64,000 nt of DNA, taken from NCBI GenBank assembly GCA_048595745.1, contig CP184361.1. The stretch is one strand, 5' to 3'. Positions 25,478-33,807 of the stretch are shown one piece after another; position 1 is the first letter of the stretch, and every line of letters begins with the position of its first letter. Source of the DNA: Aquipseudomonas alcaligenes_A (lineage in GTDB: Bacteria; Pseudomonadota; Gammaproteobacteria; Pseudomonadales; Pseudomonadaceae). Position numbers and translations under genes: made by a program. Below the pieces are notes generated by a model. It saw only the letters and a list, made by a program, of their open reading frames with translations. It ran no database searches and was not told where the DNA came from.

Positions 25478-26512
25478 ATGACCCTTGCAGTGCAATTCAC
25501 CGATGTGTCCCGCGTGTTCGGCGAGGTCAAGGCCGTCGACCGGGTGTCCATCGACATCCGGGACGGCGAATTCTTTTCCATGCTCGGCCCCTCCGGCTCG
25601 GGCAAGACCACCTGCCTGCGCCTGATCGCCGGCTTCGAACAACCCAGCGCCGGCTCCATCCGTATCCACGGCGCCGAGGCGGCAGGGCTGCCGCCCTATC
25701 AGCGCGACGTCAACACGGTGTTTCAGGACTATGCCCTGTTCCCGCACATGAACGTGCTGGAGAACGTCGCCTATGGCCTCAAGGTCAAGGGCGTGGCCAA
25801 GGCCGAGCGCCTGGCACGCGCCGAAGAGGCGCTGGCCCTGGTGGCCCTGGGCGGCTATGGCACACGCAAGCCGGTACAGCTGTCCGGCGGCCAGCGCCAG
25901 CGCGTGGCCCTGGCCCGCGCCCTGGTCAATCGCCCGCGCGTGCTGCTGCTCGACGAGCCACTGGGCGCACTGGACCTCAAGCTGCGCGAGCAGATGCAGA
26001 GCGAGCTGAAGAAGCTGCAGCGCCAGCTCGGCATCACCTTCATCTTCGTCACCCACGACCAGGGCGAGGCGCTGTCCATGTCCGACCGCGTGGCGGTGTT
26101 CAACAAGGGCCGTATCGAGCAGGTCGATACCCCGCGCAACCTGTACATGAATCCGGCCAGTACCTTCGTCGCCGAGTTCGTCGGCACCAGCAACGTGCTC
26201 AAGGGTGACCTGGCCATCCGGGTCAGCGGTTCGCCGCGACCGCTGTCGATCCGTCCGGAACATGTGCGCCTGGTGGACAGCGGCGCCAGCGTGCCGGCTA
26301 GCGACGAGGCGGAGATCAGCGGCCTGCTGCACGATATCCAGTACCTGGGCGCCGCCACCCGCTACGAGCTGCAGCTCGACAACGGGCAGAACTTCGCCGT
26401 GAGCCAGGCCAACAACCAGTGGGGCGTCGGCGATGCCCCCTGCCAGCCCGGCCAGCGCGTCACCGCGCGCTGGGCCCGCGCCGCCATGGTCGCGCTGCGC
26501 GAGGAGGCCTGA
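25478..26512 (+). CDS. ABC transporter ATP-binding protein, PotA/YdcT-type
   Basis: This is the ATPase of the polyamine-type importer. The product is 344 aa: Walker A GPSGSGKTTCLRLIAG (about 36-51), Q-loop VFQDYALFPHMNV, signature LSGGQRQRVALARAL, Walker B RVLLLDEPLGALD and H-loop FVTHDQGEAL. The C-terminal TOBE-type domain (LSIRPEHVRLV) is about 90 residues. The ATG at 25478 has GGAG 8 nt upstream. Its stop is 1 nt before the start of the first permease. Confidence 0.95.
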   Translation: MTLAVQFTDVSRVFGEVKAVDRVSIDIRDGEFFSMLGPSGSGKTTCLRLIAGFEQPSAGSIRIHGAEAAGLPPYQRDVNTVFQDYALFPHMNVLENVAYGLKVKGVAKAERLARAEEALALVALGGYGTRKPVQLSGGQRQRVALARALVNRPRVLLLDEPLGALDLKLREQMQSELKKLQRQLGITFIFVTHDQGEALSMSDRVAVFNKGRIEQVDTPRNLYMNPASTFVAEFVGTSNVLKGDLAIRVSGSPRPLSIRPEHVRLVDSGASVPASDEAEISGLLHDIQYLGAATRYELQLDNGQNFAVSQANNQWGVGDAPCQPGQRVTARWARAAMVALREEA

Positions 26513-26513
26513 G

Positions 26514-27458
26514 ATGAGCAGCCAGACCCTGGCCCTGCAGACGGATGGCGGCCTGCTGCGCCGCCTGTCCAGCCTGCTCTACCGCAAGCCCACGCTGTAC
26601 CTGGCGCTGCTGCTGATTCCGCCGCTGCTGTGGTTCGGCGCCATCTACCTGGGCTCGCTGCTGACCCTGCTGTGGCAGGGCTTCTACACCTTCGACGACT
26701 TCAGCATGACGGTCACCCCGGACCTCACGCTGGGCAACTTCAAGGCGCTGTTCCAGGCGGCCAACTTCGACATCATCCTGCGCACCCTGACGATGGCGGT
26801 CGCGGTGTCCGTGGCCAGTGCCGCGCTGGCCTTTCCCATCGCCTACTACATGGCGCGCTACACCAGCGGCAAGACCAAGGCCTTCTTCTACATCGCGGTG
26901 ATGCTGCCGATGTGGGCCAGCTACATCGTCAAGGCCTACGCCTGGACCCTGCTGCTGGCCAAGGGCGGAGTCGCCATGTGGTTCGCCCAGGTCTTGCACC
27001 TGCAACCCGTGCTGGAGTTCCTGCTCGGCCTGCCGGGCGTTGGCGGCAACACCCTGTCGACCTCGCACCTGGGGCGTTTCATGGTATTCGTCTACATCTG
27101 GCTGCCGTTCATGATCCTGCCCATCCAGGCCTCGCTGGAGCGTCTGCCACCCTCGCTACTACAGGCCTCGGCCGACCTCGGCGCGCACCCGGCGCAGACC
27201 TTTATGCAGGTCATCCTGCCGCTGTCGGTTCCCGGCATCGCCGCCGGCTCGATCTTCACCTTCAGCCTGACCCTCGGCGACTTCATCGTGCCGCAGCTGG
27301 TGGGGCCGCCCGGCTACTTCATCGGCAGCATGGTCTACGCCCAGCAGGGCGCGATCGGCAACATGCCGATGGCCGCCGCCTTCACCCTGGTGCCGATCGT
27401 GCTGATCGCCATCTACCTGTCCATCGTCAAGCGTCTGGGGGCCTTCGATGCACTCTGA
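26514..27458 (+). CDS. ABC transporter permease, PotB/YdcU-type
   Basis: This is the first of two inner-membrane permeases of the polyamine-type importer (314 aa, about six TM helices). The EAA-like coupling motif is visible as QASADLGAHPAQTFMQVILPLSVPGI. It starts 1 nt after the ATPase stop and overlaps the next permease by 11 nt, so the ATPase and both permeases are tightly coupled. Confidence 0.94.
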   Translation: MSSQTLALQTDGGLLRRLSSLLYRKPTLYLALLLIPPLLWFGAIYLGSLLTLLWQGFYTFDDFSMTVTPDLTLGNFKALFQAANFDIILRTLTMAVAVSVASAALAFPIAYYMARYTSGKTKAFFYIAVMLPMWASYIVKAYAWTLLLAKGGVAMWFAQVLHLQPVLEFLLGLPGVGGNTLSTSHLGRFMVFVYIWLPFMILPIQASLERLPPSLLQASADLGAHPAQTFMQVILPLSVPGIAAGSIFTFSLTLGDFIVPQLVGPPGYFIGSMVYAQQGAIGNMPMAAAFTLVPIVLIAIYLSIVKRLGAFDAL

Positions 27459-28254
27459 GCAAGCGTCCTGGGGCCTCAAGGCTGCCGCCTGGGGCGGGCT
27501 GGTGTTCCTCCACTTCCCGATCCTGATCATCTTCCTCTACGCCTTCAACACCGAAAGCGCCGGCTTCAGCTTCCCGCCCAAGGGTCTGACCCTGGGCTGG
27601 TTCAGCGTCGCCTTCGCCCGTGCCGACGTGCTGGAAGCCATCGTGCTGTCGCTCAAGGTGGCGAGCATCGCCACGCTGATCGCCATGCTGCTCGGCACCC
27701 TGGCCGCGGCAGCGCTGTGGCGGCGCGACTTCTTCGGCAAGGAGAGCGTGTCCCTGCTGCTGATCCTGCCGATTGCCCTGCCCGGCATCGTCACCGGCAT
27801 CGCCCTGCTCTCGGCGTTCAAGACCTTCGGCATCGAGCCGGGCCTGCTGACCATCGTCATCGGCCACGCCACCTTCTGTGTGGTGATCGTCTACAACAAC
27901 GTCATCGCCCGCTTCCGCCGCACCAGCTATAACCTGATCGAAGCCAGCATGGACCTGGGCGCCGACGGCTGGCAGACCTTCCGCTACATCGTCCTGCCCA
28001 ACCTGGGTTCGGCCCTGCTGGCGGGCGGCATGCTGGCCTTCGCCCTGTCCTTCGACGAGATCATCGTCACCACCTTCACCGCCGGCCATGAGAAGACCCT
28101 GCCGATCTGGCTGCTCAACCAGTTGTCGCGCCCGCGCGACGTACCGGTGACCAACGTGGTGGCCATGCTGGTGATGCTGGTGACCATGCTGCCGATCCTC
28201 GGCGCCTACTACCTGACCAAGGGTGGCGAGGGCGTGGCCGGCAGCGGCAAGTGA
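27448..28254 (+). CDS. ABC transporter permease, PotC/YdcV-type
   Basis: This is the second permease of the importer (268 aa, about six TM helices), pairing with the upstream permease as a heterodimer. The coupling motif is EASMDLGADGWQTFRYIVLPNL. The N-terminus is short. A palindromic intergenic repeat separates it from the second aldehyde dehydrogenase. Confidence 0.94.
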   Translation: MHSEQASWGLKAAAWGGLVFLHFPILIIFLYAFNTESAGFSFPPKGLTLGWFSVAFARADVLEAIVLSLKVASIATLIAMLLGTLAAAALWRRDFFGKESVSLLLILPIALPGIVTGIALLSAFKTFGIEPGLLTIVIGHATFCVVIVYNNVIARFRRTSYNLIEASMDLGADGWQTFRYIVLPNLGSALLAGGMLAFALSFDEIIVTTFTAGHEKTLPIWLLNQLSRPRDVPVTNVVAMLVMLVTMLPILGAYYLTKGGEGVAGSGK

Positions 28255-28262
28255 TCTTTACG

Positions 28263-28344
28263 CCCCTCTCCCGCCGGGAGAGGGGCCGAGCTCTGTGCAG
28301 ATCCTAACTCCCTCACCCAACCGCTCTCCCAAAGGGAGAGGGGC
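28263..28344. repeat. C/T-G/A-rich palindromic intergenic repeat, copy B
   Basis: Two hairpins, CCCCTCTCCC-GCC-GGGAGAGGGG and CGCTCTCCC-AAA-GGGAGAGGGG, are separated by 30 nt that includes CTCCCTCACCCAA. Each hairpin is a strong stem and either could act as a terminator after the permease operon. Confidence 0.8.
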
Positions 28345-28377
28345 TTAACAAACAACCGCAACGACGAGGCTTATGCG

Positions 28378-29802
28378 ATGCAAACCAAACTGCTGATCAA
28401 CGGCCAACTGGTGGCTGGTGAAGGTGCTGTCCAGCCGGTCCTCAATCCTTCGCTGGGTACCACCCTGGTGGAGATCGCCGAGGCCAGCCCGGCCCAGGTC
28501 GATGCTGCTGTGCAGGCCGCCGACGCCGCCTTCGATGAATGGTCGCAGACCACCCCGGGCCAGCGTTCGGCCCTGCTGCTGCAGGTGGCCGACGCCATCG
28601 ACGCCCATGCCGAGGAACTGGCCCGCCTGGAATCACAGAACTGCGGCAAGCCTTACGCCGCCGCCCTGGGCGACGAACTGCCGGCGGTTGCCGACGTGTT
28701 TCGCTTCTTCGCCGGTGCGGTGCGCTGCATGCCGGGCTCGGCCGCCGGCGAGTACCTGCCGGGACACACCTCGATGATCCGCCGCGACCCGGTCGGCGTG
28801 GTCGCCTCCATCGCGCCCTGGAACTACCCGCTGATGATGGCCGCCTGGAAGCTGGCCCCGGCCCTGGCCGCCGGCAACTGCGTAGTGCTCAAGCCCTCCG
28901 AGCAGACCCCGCTGACCGCGCTGAAACTGGCCGAGCTGATCGCGCCGATCTTCCCCGCCGGGGTGGTCAACCTGGTGTTCGGCCGCGGCCCGAGCGTCGG
29001 CCAGCCGCTGGTCACCCATCCCAAGGTGCGCATGGTCTCGCTGACCGGCTCCATCCCCACCGGCGTCAACATCGTCTCCAGCACCGCCGAAACCATGAAA
29101 CGCACCCACATGGAACTGGGCGGCAAGGCCCCGGTGCTGATCTTCGACGACGCCGACATCGACGCCGCCGTGGAGGGCATCCGTGCCTTCGGCTTCTACA
29201 ACGCCGGGCAGGACTGCACCGCCGCCTGCCGCATCTATGCACAGAAAGGCGTGTACCAGCAGTTCGTCGCCAAGCTCGGCGAAGCCGTCGGCACGCTCAA
29301 GCTGGGCACCCAGGACGAGGATGGCGTCGAGCTCGGCCCGCTGATCACCGCTGCCCATCGCGACCGCGTGCTGGGCTTCCTCGAACGCGCCAAGGCCGTA
29401 CCGCACATCCGCGTGGTCACCGGCGGCCAGGCTGCCGACCGTCCGGGCTTCTTCGTCGAGCCGACCGTGCTCGCCGGCGCTCGCCAGGACGACGAGATCG
29501 TGCGCCGCGAGGTATTCGGCCCGGTGGTCTCGGTCACCGAGTTCGACACCGAGGAGCAGGCCCTGGCCTGGGCCAACGACTCCGACTACGGCCTGGCCAG
29601 CTCGGTGTGGACCGCCGACGTGGGCCGCGCCCATCGCCTGTCGGCGCGCCTGCAGTACGGCTGCACCTGGGTCAACACCCACTTCATGCTGGTCAGCGAG
29701 ATGCCGCACGGCGGCATGAAGCTCTCCGGCTATGGCAAGGACATGTCCATGTACGGGCTGGAGGACTACACCACCATCCGCCACGTGATGATCAAGCACT
29801 GA
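28378..29802 (+). CDS. patD: Gamma-aminobutyraldehyde dehydrogenase (second paralogue)
   Basis: This enzyme oxidises 4-aminobutyraldehyde to GABA with NAD+ in putrescine breakdown. The 474-aa length and start MQTKLLINGQLVAGEG match PatD/YdcW. It has APWNYPLMM, the Glu in ELGGKAPVLIF, the catalytic Cys in NAGQDCTAACRIYAQK and PHGGMKLSGYGKDMS. In E. coli patD also follows ydcSTUV, which supports the call. GAGG lies 8 nt before the ATG. The symbol is by family and context; exact substrate preference is not proven. Confidence 0.9.
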   Translation: MQTKLLINGQLVAGEGAVQPVLNPSLGTTLVEIAEASPAQVDAAVQAADAAFDEWSQTTPGQRSALLLQVADAIDAHAEELARLESQNCGKPYAAALGDELPAVADVFRFFAGAVRCMPGSAAGEYLPGHTSMIRRDPVGVVASIAPWNYPLMMAAWKLAPALAAGNCVVLKPSEQTPLTALKLAELIAPIFPAGVVNLVFGRGPSVGQPLVTHPKVRMVSLTGSIPTGVNIVSSTAETMKRTHMELGGKAPVLIFDDADIDAAVEGIRAFGFYNAGQDCTAACRIYAQKGVYQQFVAKLGEAVGTLKLGTQDEDGVELGPLITAAHRDRVLGFLERAKAVPHIRVVTGGQAADRPGFFVEPTVLAGARQDDEIVRREVFGPVVSVTEFDTEEQALAWANDSDYGLASSVWTADVGRAHRLSARLQYGCTWVNTHFMLVSEMPHGGMKLSGYGKDMSMYGLEDYTTIRHVMIKH

Positions 29803-29944
29803 TCTGAGCGCCGCGCGCGACGCCTAGACAAATCCAATGTTTCCCTGCCCCACGGGCGGCGCCTGGCGCCGCTCGCGGGCAGCGCTACGCCGATTTCGGG
29901 CCAGCCGGCCCATCACCCGCGGGTACGCCCGCATGGAGGCAAGC

Positions 29945-30418
29945 ATGCGTCATCTCGTCAGAGCCTTATCACTGCTGTCGCTGTTGTGTTTCGCCCACCT
30001 GGCCCAGGCAGCTGACGCCAGGGCCATCGTCGATGGCTACATGGCCGCCTGGAACGCCCATGACGCCGACCTGGCCGCCACCTTCCTGGCCGAGGACGCG
30101 GTGTATTTCGACGCCACGATCGGTACGCCGCAGAACGGCAAGGCTGCCGCGCGCGACAACGTGATCAAGGTCTTCGTCGGCGCCGTGCCGGACCTGAAGT
30201 GGGAGATGACCAGCGCGCCCATCGTCAGCGCCGACGGCATCGCCTTCCAGTGGAAGTTCAGCGGCATCAACAGCGGCGACTGGAGTGCCGAGACCAAGGC
30301 CACCGGCAAGCCGCTGTCGTTCGAGGGGGTCAGCTTCATCCGCATCAAGGACGGCAAGATCGCCTACCAGGGCGACTACTACGATGCTCTCGGGTTCAAC
30401 AAGCAGCTGGGCTGGTGA
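29945..30418 (+). CDS. Secreted NTF2/SnoaL-like protein
   Basis: The 157-aa protein has a Sec signal peptide (MRHLVRALSLLSLLCFAHLAQAA) and an NTF2-like cone fold. IVDGYMAAWNAHDADLAATFLAEDAVYFD is typical of the SnoaL/nuclear transport factor 2 superfamily, and the end is EGVSFIRIKDGKIAYQGDYYD. The ATG at 29945 is preferred because GGAGG is 6 nt upstream. Members of this fold bind small molecules or act as isomerases or hydrolases; none can be chosen here. Confidence 0.85.
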   Translation: MRHLVRALSLLSLLCFAHLAQAADARAIVDGYMAAWNAHDADLAATFLAEDAVYFDATIGTPQNGKAAARDNVIKVFVGAVPDLKWEMTSAPIVSADGIAFQWKFSGINSGDWSAETKATGKPLSFEGVSFIRIKDGKIAYQGDYYDALGFNKQLGW

Positions 30419-30427
30419 CAGCCTGGC

Positions 30428-30450
30428 GGTCCCGGCGCAAGGCCGGGACC
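30428..30450. terminator. Hairpin after the NTF2-like gene
   Basis: GGTCCCGGC and GCCGGGACC form a 9-bp stem with a GCAAG loop, 9 nt after the stop codon. There is no T-tract on the plus strand, so it is a weak terminator or an mRNA 3' stabiliser. Confidence 0.45.
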
Positions 30451-30567
30451 CAATTGTGCAAAAAGTGTTCAGCATCACATCCGACCGGCTTCGCCACCGC
30501 TAGCATGGCGGCATAACGAAAAACGGCAGCCATCCCGGCTGACCAATAAACCCGAAGCCCCTGCCCC

Positions 30568-31233
30568 ATGCCCGAACAGCCCACCCGCTGCGCCGCCGTC
30601 TTGCGCCAGGCCCTGCTCTGTCTGGGTGTCCTGCTGTTGTGCAGCGGCGTCCGCGCGGACCAGCACTCGGCCCTTGCCGAGGCCATCAGCGCAGGCCGCC
30701 TGAGCGCCTGGGAAAGCTTGCTGGCACAACCCGGCACGGCAAACGAAGCGCAGTTGCTGGAACGGGTCAACCACTTCGTCAACCGCAGCGTGCTGCACGG
30801 CGAGGACCGCGAGCTCTGGGGCGAGGCCGACTACTGGGCCACCCCGCGCGAAACCCTCGGCCGCGGCCGCGGCGACTGCGAGGACATCGCCATCGCCAAA
30901 TACTTCGGCCTGCTGCGCCTGGGCGTGGCCAGCGACAAGCTGCGCCTGACCTTCGTCAAATCCCTGGAGCTGAAGCGCGCGCACATGGTGCTGGCCTTCT
31001 ACGCCACCCCAGATGCTGAACCGCTGATTCTCGACAACCTGCAAACGCAGATCCTGCCCGCCCACCGGCGCCGCGACCTGCTACCGGTGTATGCCTTCAA
31101 CAACCACGGCATCTTCCTCGGCAGCGCCCCGCAGCGCCCGTCGAAACAGTCGCCGCAGCTGCTTTCGCGCTGGCAGGACGTTAGCGCGCGGGCACTGGCC
31201 GAAGGCTCGACCGCCCCCACGCCGCAGAGCTGA
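30568..31233 (+). CDS. LapG-type periplasmic transglutaminase-like cysteine protease
   Basis: The 221-aa protein belongs to the bacterial transglutaminase-like cysteine proteinase family. LapG, its best-known member, cleaves large surface adhesins when released by the c-di-GMP receptor LapD. The signal sequence covers about residues 1-31 (LLCLGVLLLCSGVRAD). The triad is Cys104 (RGDCEDIAIAKYF), His139 (RAHMVLAF) and Asp156 (LILDNL), with spacing like LapG. The acidic residues next to Cys are those that bind calcium in LapG. No lapD gene is adjacent, unlike the usual arrangement. Confidence 0.87.
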   Translation: MPEQPTRCAAVLRQALLCLGVLLLCSGVRADQHSALAEAISAGRLSAWESLLAQPGTANEAQLLERVNHFVNRSVLHGEDRELWGEADYWATPRETLGRGRGDCEDIAIAKYFGLLRLGVASDKLRLTFVKSLELKRAHMVLAFYATPDAEPLILDNLQTQILPAHRRRDLLPVYAFNNHGIFLGSAPQRPSKQSPQLLSRWQDVSARALAEGSTAPTPQS

Positions 31234-31236
31234 TTC

Positions 31237-31286
31237 GCCCCTCTCCCACAGGGGTACGCCCTCTCCCGTAAACGGGCGAGGGAGAA
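31237..31286. repeat. C/T-G/A-rich palindromic intergenic repeat, copy C
   Basis: CCCCTCTCCCACAGGGG is followed by CCCTCTCCCGTAAACGGGCGAGGGAG. This is the shortest copy of the family. It lies in the 61-nt gap between the convergent LapG-type gene and recJ and could terminate both. Confidence 0.75.
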
Positions 31287-31294
31287 CAGCCCGC

Positions 31295-33010
31295 TCAGCG
31301 CGGCGCCAGGTGCGCCACCATCAGCTGTACGCTTTCGCGCCCTTGGTACTCGTTGACGTCCAGCTTGTAGGCCAGCTCCACCCAGCGCACGTTGGGGTTG
31401 GGCCAGATCTCGCGGTCGACGTTGAAGGCGATGCCATCCAGGGTCAGGCTGCCGCATTCGGTCTTCAGCACCAGCTTGAGGTGCTTCTCGCCCACCACCC
31501 GCTGGGTGACGATCTGGAACACCCCGTGGAACAGCGGCTCGGGGAAATGCTGGCCCCAGGGCCCGGCATGGCGCAGGGCCTTGGCCAGCTCCAGGTGGAA
31601 CTCCTCGGCCCCCAGCTGGCCATCGGACAGCAGGCGGCCGGTCAGGTCATCCTCGCTCAGCTGGCGACGCACTTCGGCATCGAAGGCCGCGGCGAAGGCA
31701 CCGAAGTGCTCCTGCGGCAATGACAGGCCGGCGGCCATGGCATGCCCGCCGAACTTGCTGATCAGCCCCGGATGGCGCGCCGCCACGGCGTCCAGCGCAT
31801 CGCGGATATGCAGGCCCGGCACGGAGCGCGCCGATCCCTTGAGCAGGCCGTCGCCGGCATCGGCGAAGGCGATGGCCGGGCGGTGGTAGCGCTCCTTCAG
31901 GCGCGAGGCGAGGATACCGATCACGCCCTGGTGCCAGTCCGGCTCGAACAGGCACAGGCCGAACGGCAGGCTCTCCACCGGCAGGTCCTTGAGCTGAGCC
32001 AGCGCCTCGCGCTGCATGCCCTGCTCGATGGCCTTGCGGTCCTTGTTCAACTCGTCGAGCTGCTGCGCCATGTCGCGGGCCAGGGCCTCGTCCTCGCACA
32101 GCAGGCACTCGATGCCCAGGCTCATGTCATCCAGGCGCCCGGCCGCGTTGAGGCGCGGCCCGAGGATAAAGCCGAGGTCGGTGGAGGTGATCCGCGCGTG
32201 CTGGCGCCCCGCCACCTCCAGCACCGCGCGCAGCCCCGGCCGCGCCCGCCCCGCACGAATGCGCGCCAGACCCTGGTGCACCAGGATGCGGTTGTTGGCA
32301 TCCAGCGGCACCACGTCGGCCACGCTGCCCAGGGCCACCAGGTCGAGCAGCTCGCCCAGGTTCGGTTCAGAGATACCCGCTTTGGCGAACCAGCCCAGCT
32401 CGCGCAGCCGCGCACGCAGGGCCAGCAGCACGTAGAACATCACGCCGACCCCGGCCAGTGCCTTGCTGGGGAACGCGCAGCCCGGCTGGTTGGGATTGAC
32501 GATGGCGTCGGCCGCCGGCAACTCCGGCCCAGGCAGGTGGTGGTCGGTGACCAGCACCTTGAGGCCGGCCGCCTTGGCCGCCGCCACGCCGTCGACGCTG
32601 GAGATGCCGTTGTCGACGGTGACCAGCAGCTCGGGCTGGCGCTGCAGGGCCACGGCGACGATTTCCGGGGTCAGGCCGTAGCCGTACTCGAAGCGGTTGG
32701 GCACCAGGTAATCGACATGCGCCGCGCCGAGCATGCGCAGGCCGAGCACACCGACCGAGCTGGCGGTGGCGCCGTCGGCATCGAAGTCGCCGACGATCAG
32801 GATGCGCTGGCGCTGCTGCAGGGCCTGCACCAGCAGGTCCACCGCGGCGTCGATACCTTTCAGTTGCTGATACGGAATCAGCCGCGCCAGGCCCTTGTCC
32901 AGCTCGGCGGCGGACTGCACGCCACGCGCCGCGTACAGGCGGGTCAGCAGCGGCGGCAAGTCACCCAGGTCGGGCAGTTGGGCAGGAAGTGGGCGGGGTT
33001 CGATGCGCAT
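31295..33010 (-). CDS. recJ: Single-stranded-DNA-specific exonuclease RecJ
   Basis: RecJ is a 5'-3' ssDNA exonuclease used in recombination and mismatch repair. The 571-aa protein has the DHH phosphoesterase motifs in order: VGDFDADGATASS (about 77-89), TVDNGISSVDG and VTDHHLPGPELP. Next is NPNQPGCAFPSKALAGVGVMFY, then the DHHA1 region and a C-terminal OB-type domain ending in MVAHLAPR. All catalytic aspartates and the DHH are intact. Confidence 0.96.
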   Translation of the reverse strand: MRIEPRPLPAQLPDLGDLPPLLTRLYAARGVQSAAELDKGLARLIPYQQLKGIDAAVDLLVQALQQRQRILIVGDFDADGATASSVGVLGLRMLGAAHVDYLVPNRFEYGYGLTPEIVAVALQRQPELLVTVDNGISSVDGVAAAKAAGLKVLVTDHHLPGPELPAADAIVNPNQPGCAFPSKALAGVGVMFYVLLALRARLRELGWFAKAGISEPNLGELLDLVALGSVADVVPLDANNRILVHQGLARIRAGRARPGLRAVLEVAGRQHARITSTDLGFILGPRLNAAGRLDDMSLGIECLLCEDEALARDMAQQLDELNKDRKAIEQGMQREALAQLKDLPVESLPFGLCLFEPDWHQGVIGILASRLKERYHRPAIAFADAGDGLLKGSARSVPGLHIRDALDAVAARHPGLISKFGGHAMAAGLSLPQEHFGAFAAAFDAEVRRQLSEDDLTGRLLSDGQLGAEEFHLELAKALRHAGPWGQHFPEPLFHGVFQIVTQRVVGEKHLKLVLKTECGSLTLDGIAFNVDREIWPNPNVRWVELAYKLDVNEYQGRESVQLMVAHLAPR

Positions 33011-33057
33011 GGGTAGTCCGGTTGTTTTTCTGGGCGGGCCGGCGTGGCACGTCTTGC

Positions 33058-33158
33058 TCCCTCTCCCTCCGGGAGAGGGCTGGGGTGAGGGTGTTACGGG
33101 AAACTCGGAGCCGCCGGAAAATCCCTCACCCCTGGCCCCTCTCCCGGAGGGAGAGGGG
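33058..33158. repeat. C/T-G/A-rich palindromic intergenic repeat, copy D
   Basis: This is the most complete copy. CCCTCTCCCTCCGGGAGAGGG is followed by CTGGGGTGAGGG. After about 30 nt comes its inverted counterpart CCCTCACCCCTGG and the hairpin CCCCTCTCCCGGAGGGAGAGGGG. The whole element is a large inverted repeat, between recJ and the YaeQ gene. Confidence 0.85.
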
Positions 33159-33170
33159 AACAGCCGGCGA

Positions 33171-33710
33171 TCAGCGCTCGCCGGCCAGCCACTCCAGCGG
33201 GATCTCGTGCTGGCCGCGCTCGTCGGTCACATAGAGGTGGCCATCGCTGATCATCACGCTCCAACTCACCGAGCGCGGCAGGTCGCGGGCCAGGTTCTCC
33301 AGGGCTTCCTGGTTCACCCCAACCACATTGATATTCTTCAGGCTGCGCACGCTGTCGAGCACCTTGCTCTGCCAGACGCGCAGGTTGCCATAGGCCACCA
33401 GGCTGAACTTCTCGGTACGCCGCGAGCACCAGGTGATGCGTTCGGCGTCCGGCTGGCCCACTTCGATCCAGTGCAGCACGCGATCGTCCAGGCTCTTTTC
33501 CCACAGCGCCGGCTCGTCGACATCGGACAGGCCACGGCCGAAGGCCAGCTGCTCGTGGTACCACAAGGCGTAGGCGATCAGGCGCACGCACAGGCGCTCC
33601 TCGGTCTCCGATGGATGCTTGGCCACGGTGAAGCGCAGGTTCTCGTAGACGTTGCGATCGATGTCGGTGAGGTTGAGTTCGACTTTGTAGGGCGTGGCTT
33701 GCAGGGCCAT
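33171..33710 (-). CDS. yaeQ: YaeQ family protein
   Basis: The 179-aa product matches YaeQ, a PD-(D/E)xK-fold family once linked to RfaH suppression and now of uncertain function. It starts MALQATPYKVELNLTDIDRNVYENLRF and has LCVRLIAYALWYHEQLAFGRGLSDVDEPALW. The conserved aspartate and glutamate of that latter stretch, with LHWIEVGQP and RITWCSRRTEKFSLVAYG, fit the nuclease-like fold. It is a single gene upstream of recJ on the same strand. Confidence 0.92.
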   Translation of the reverse strand: MALQATPYKVELNLTDIDRNVYENLRFTVAKHPSETEERLCVRLIAYALWYHEQLAFGRGLSDVDEPALWEKSLDDRVLHWIEVGQPDAERITWCSRRTEKFSLVAYGNLRVWQSKVLDSVRSLKNINVVGVNQEALENLARDLPRSVSWSVMISDGHLYVTDERGQHEIPLEWLAGER

Positions 33711-33807
33711 GGGCGGGCTTCTTGGCTGGCGGGAAAGGCGGCAAGTCTACCCGATGCCCCGCCCGACAGTTAGAGTCACGCCCATCACCAGGATGGACGG
33801 ACAGCCC

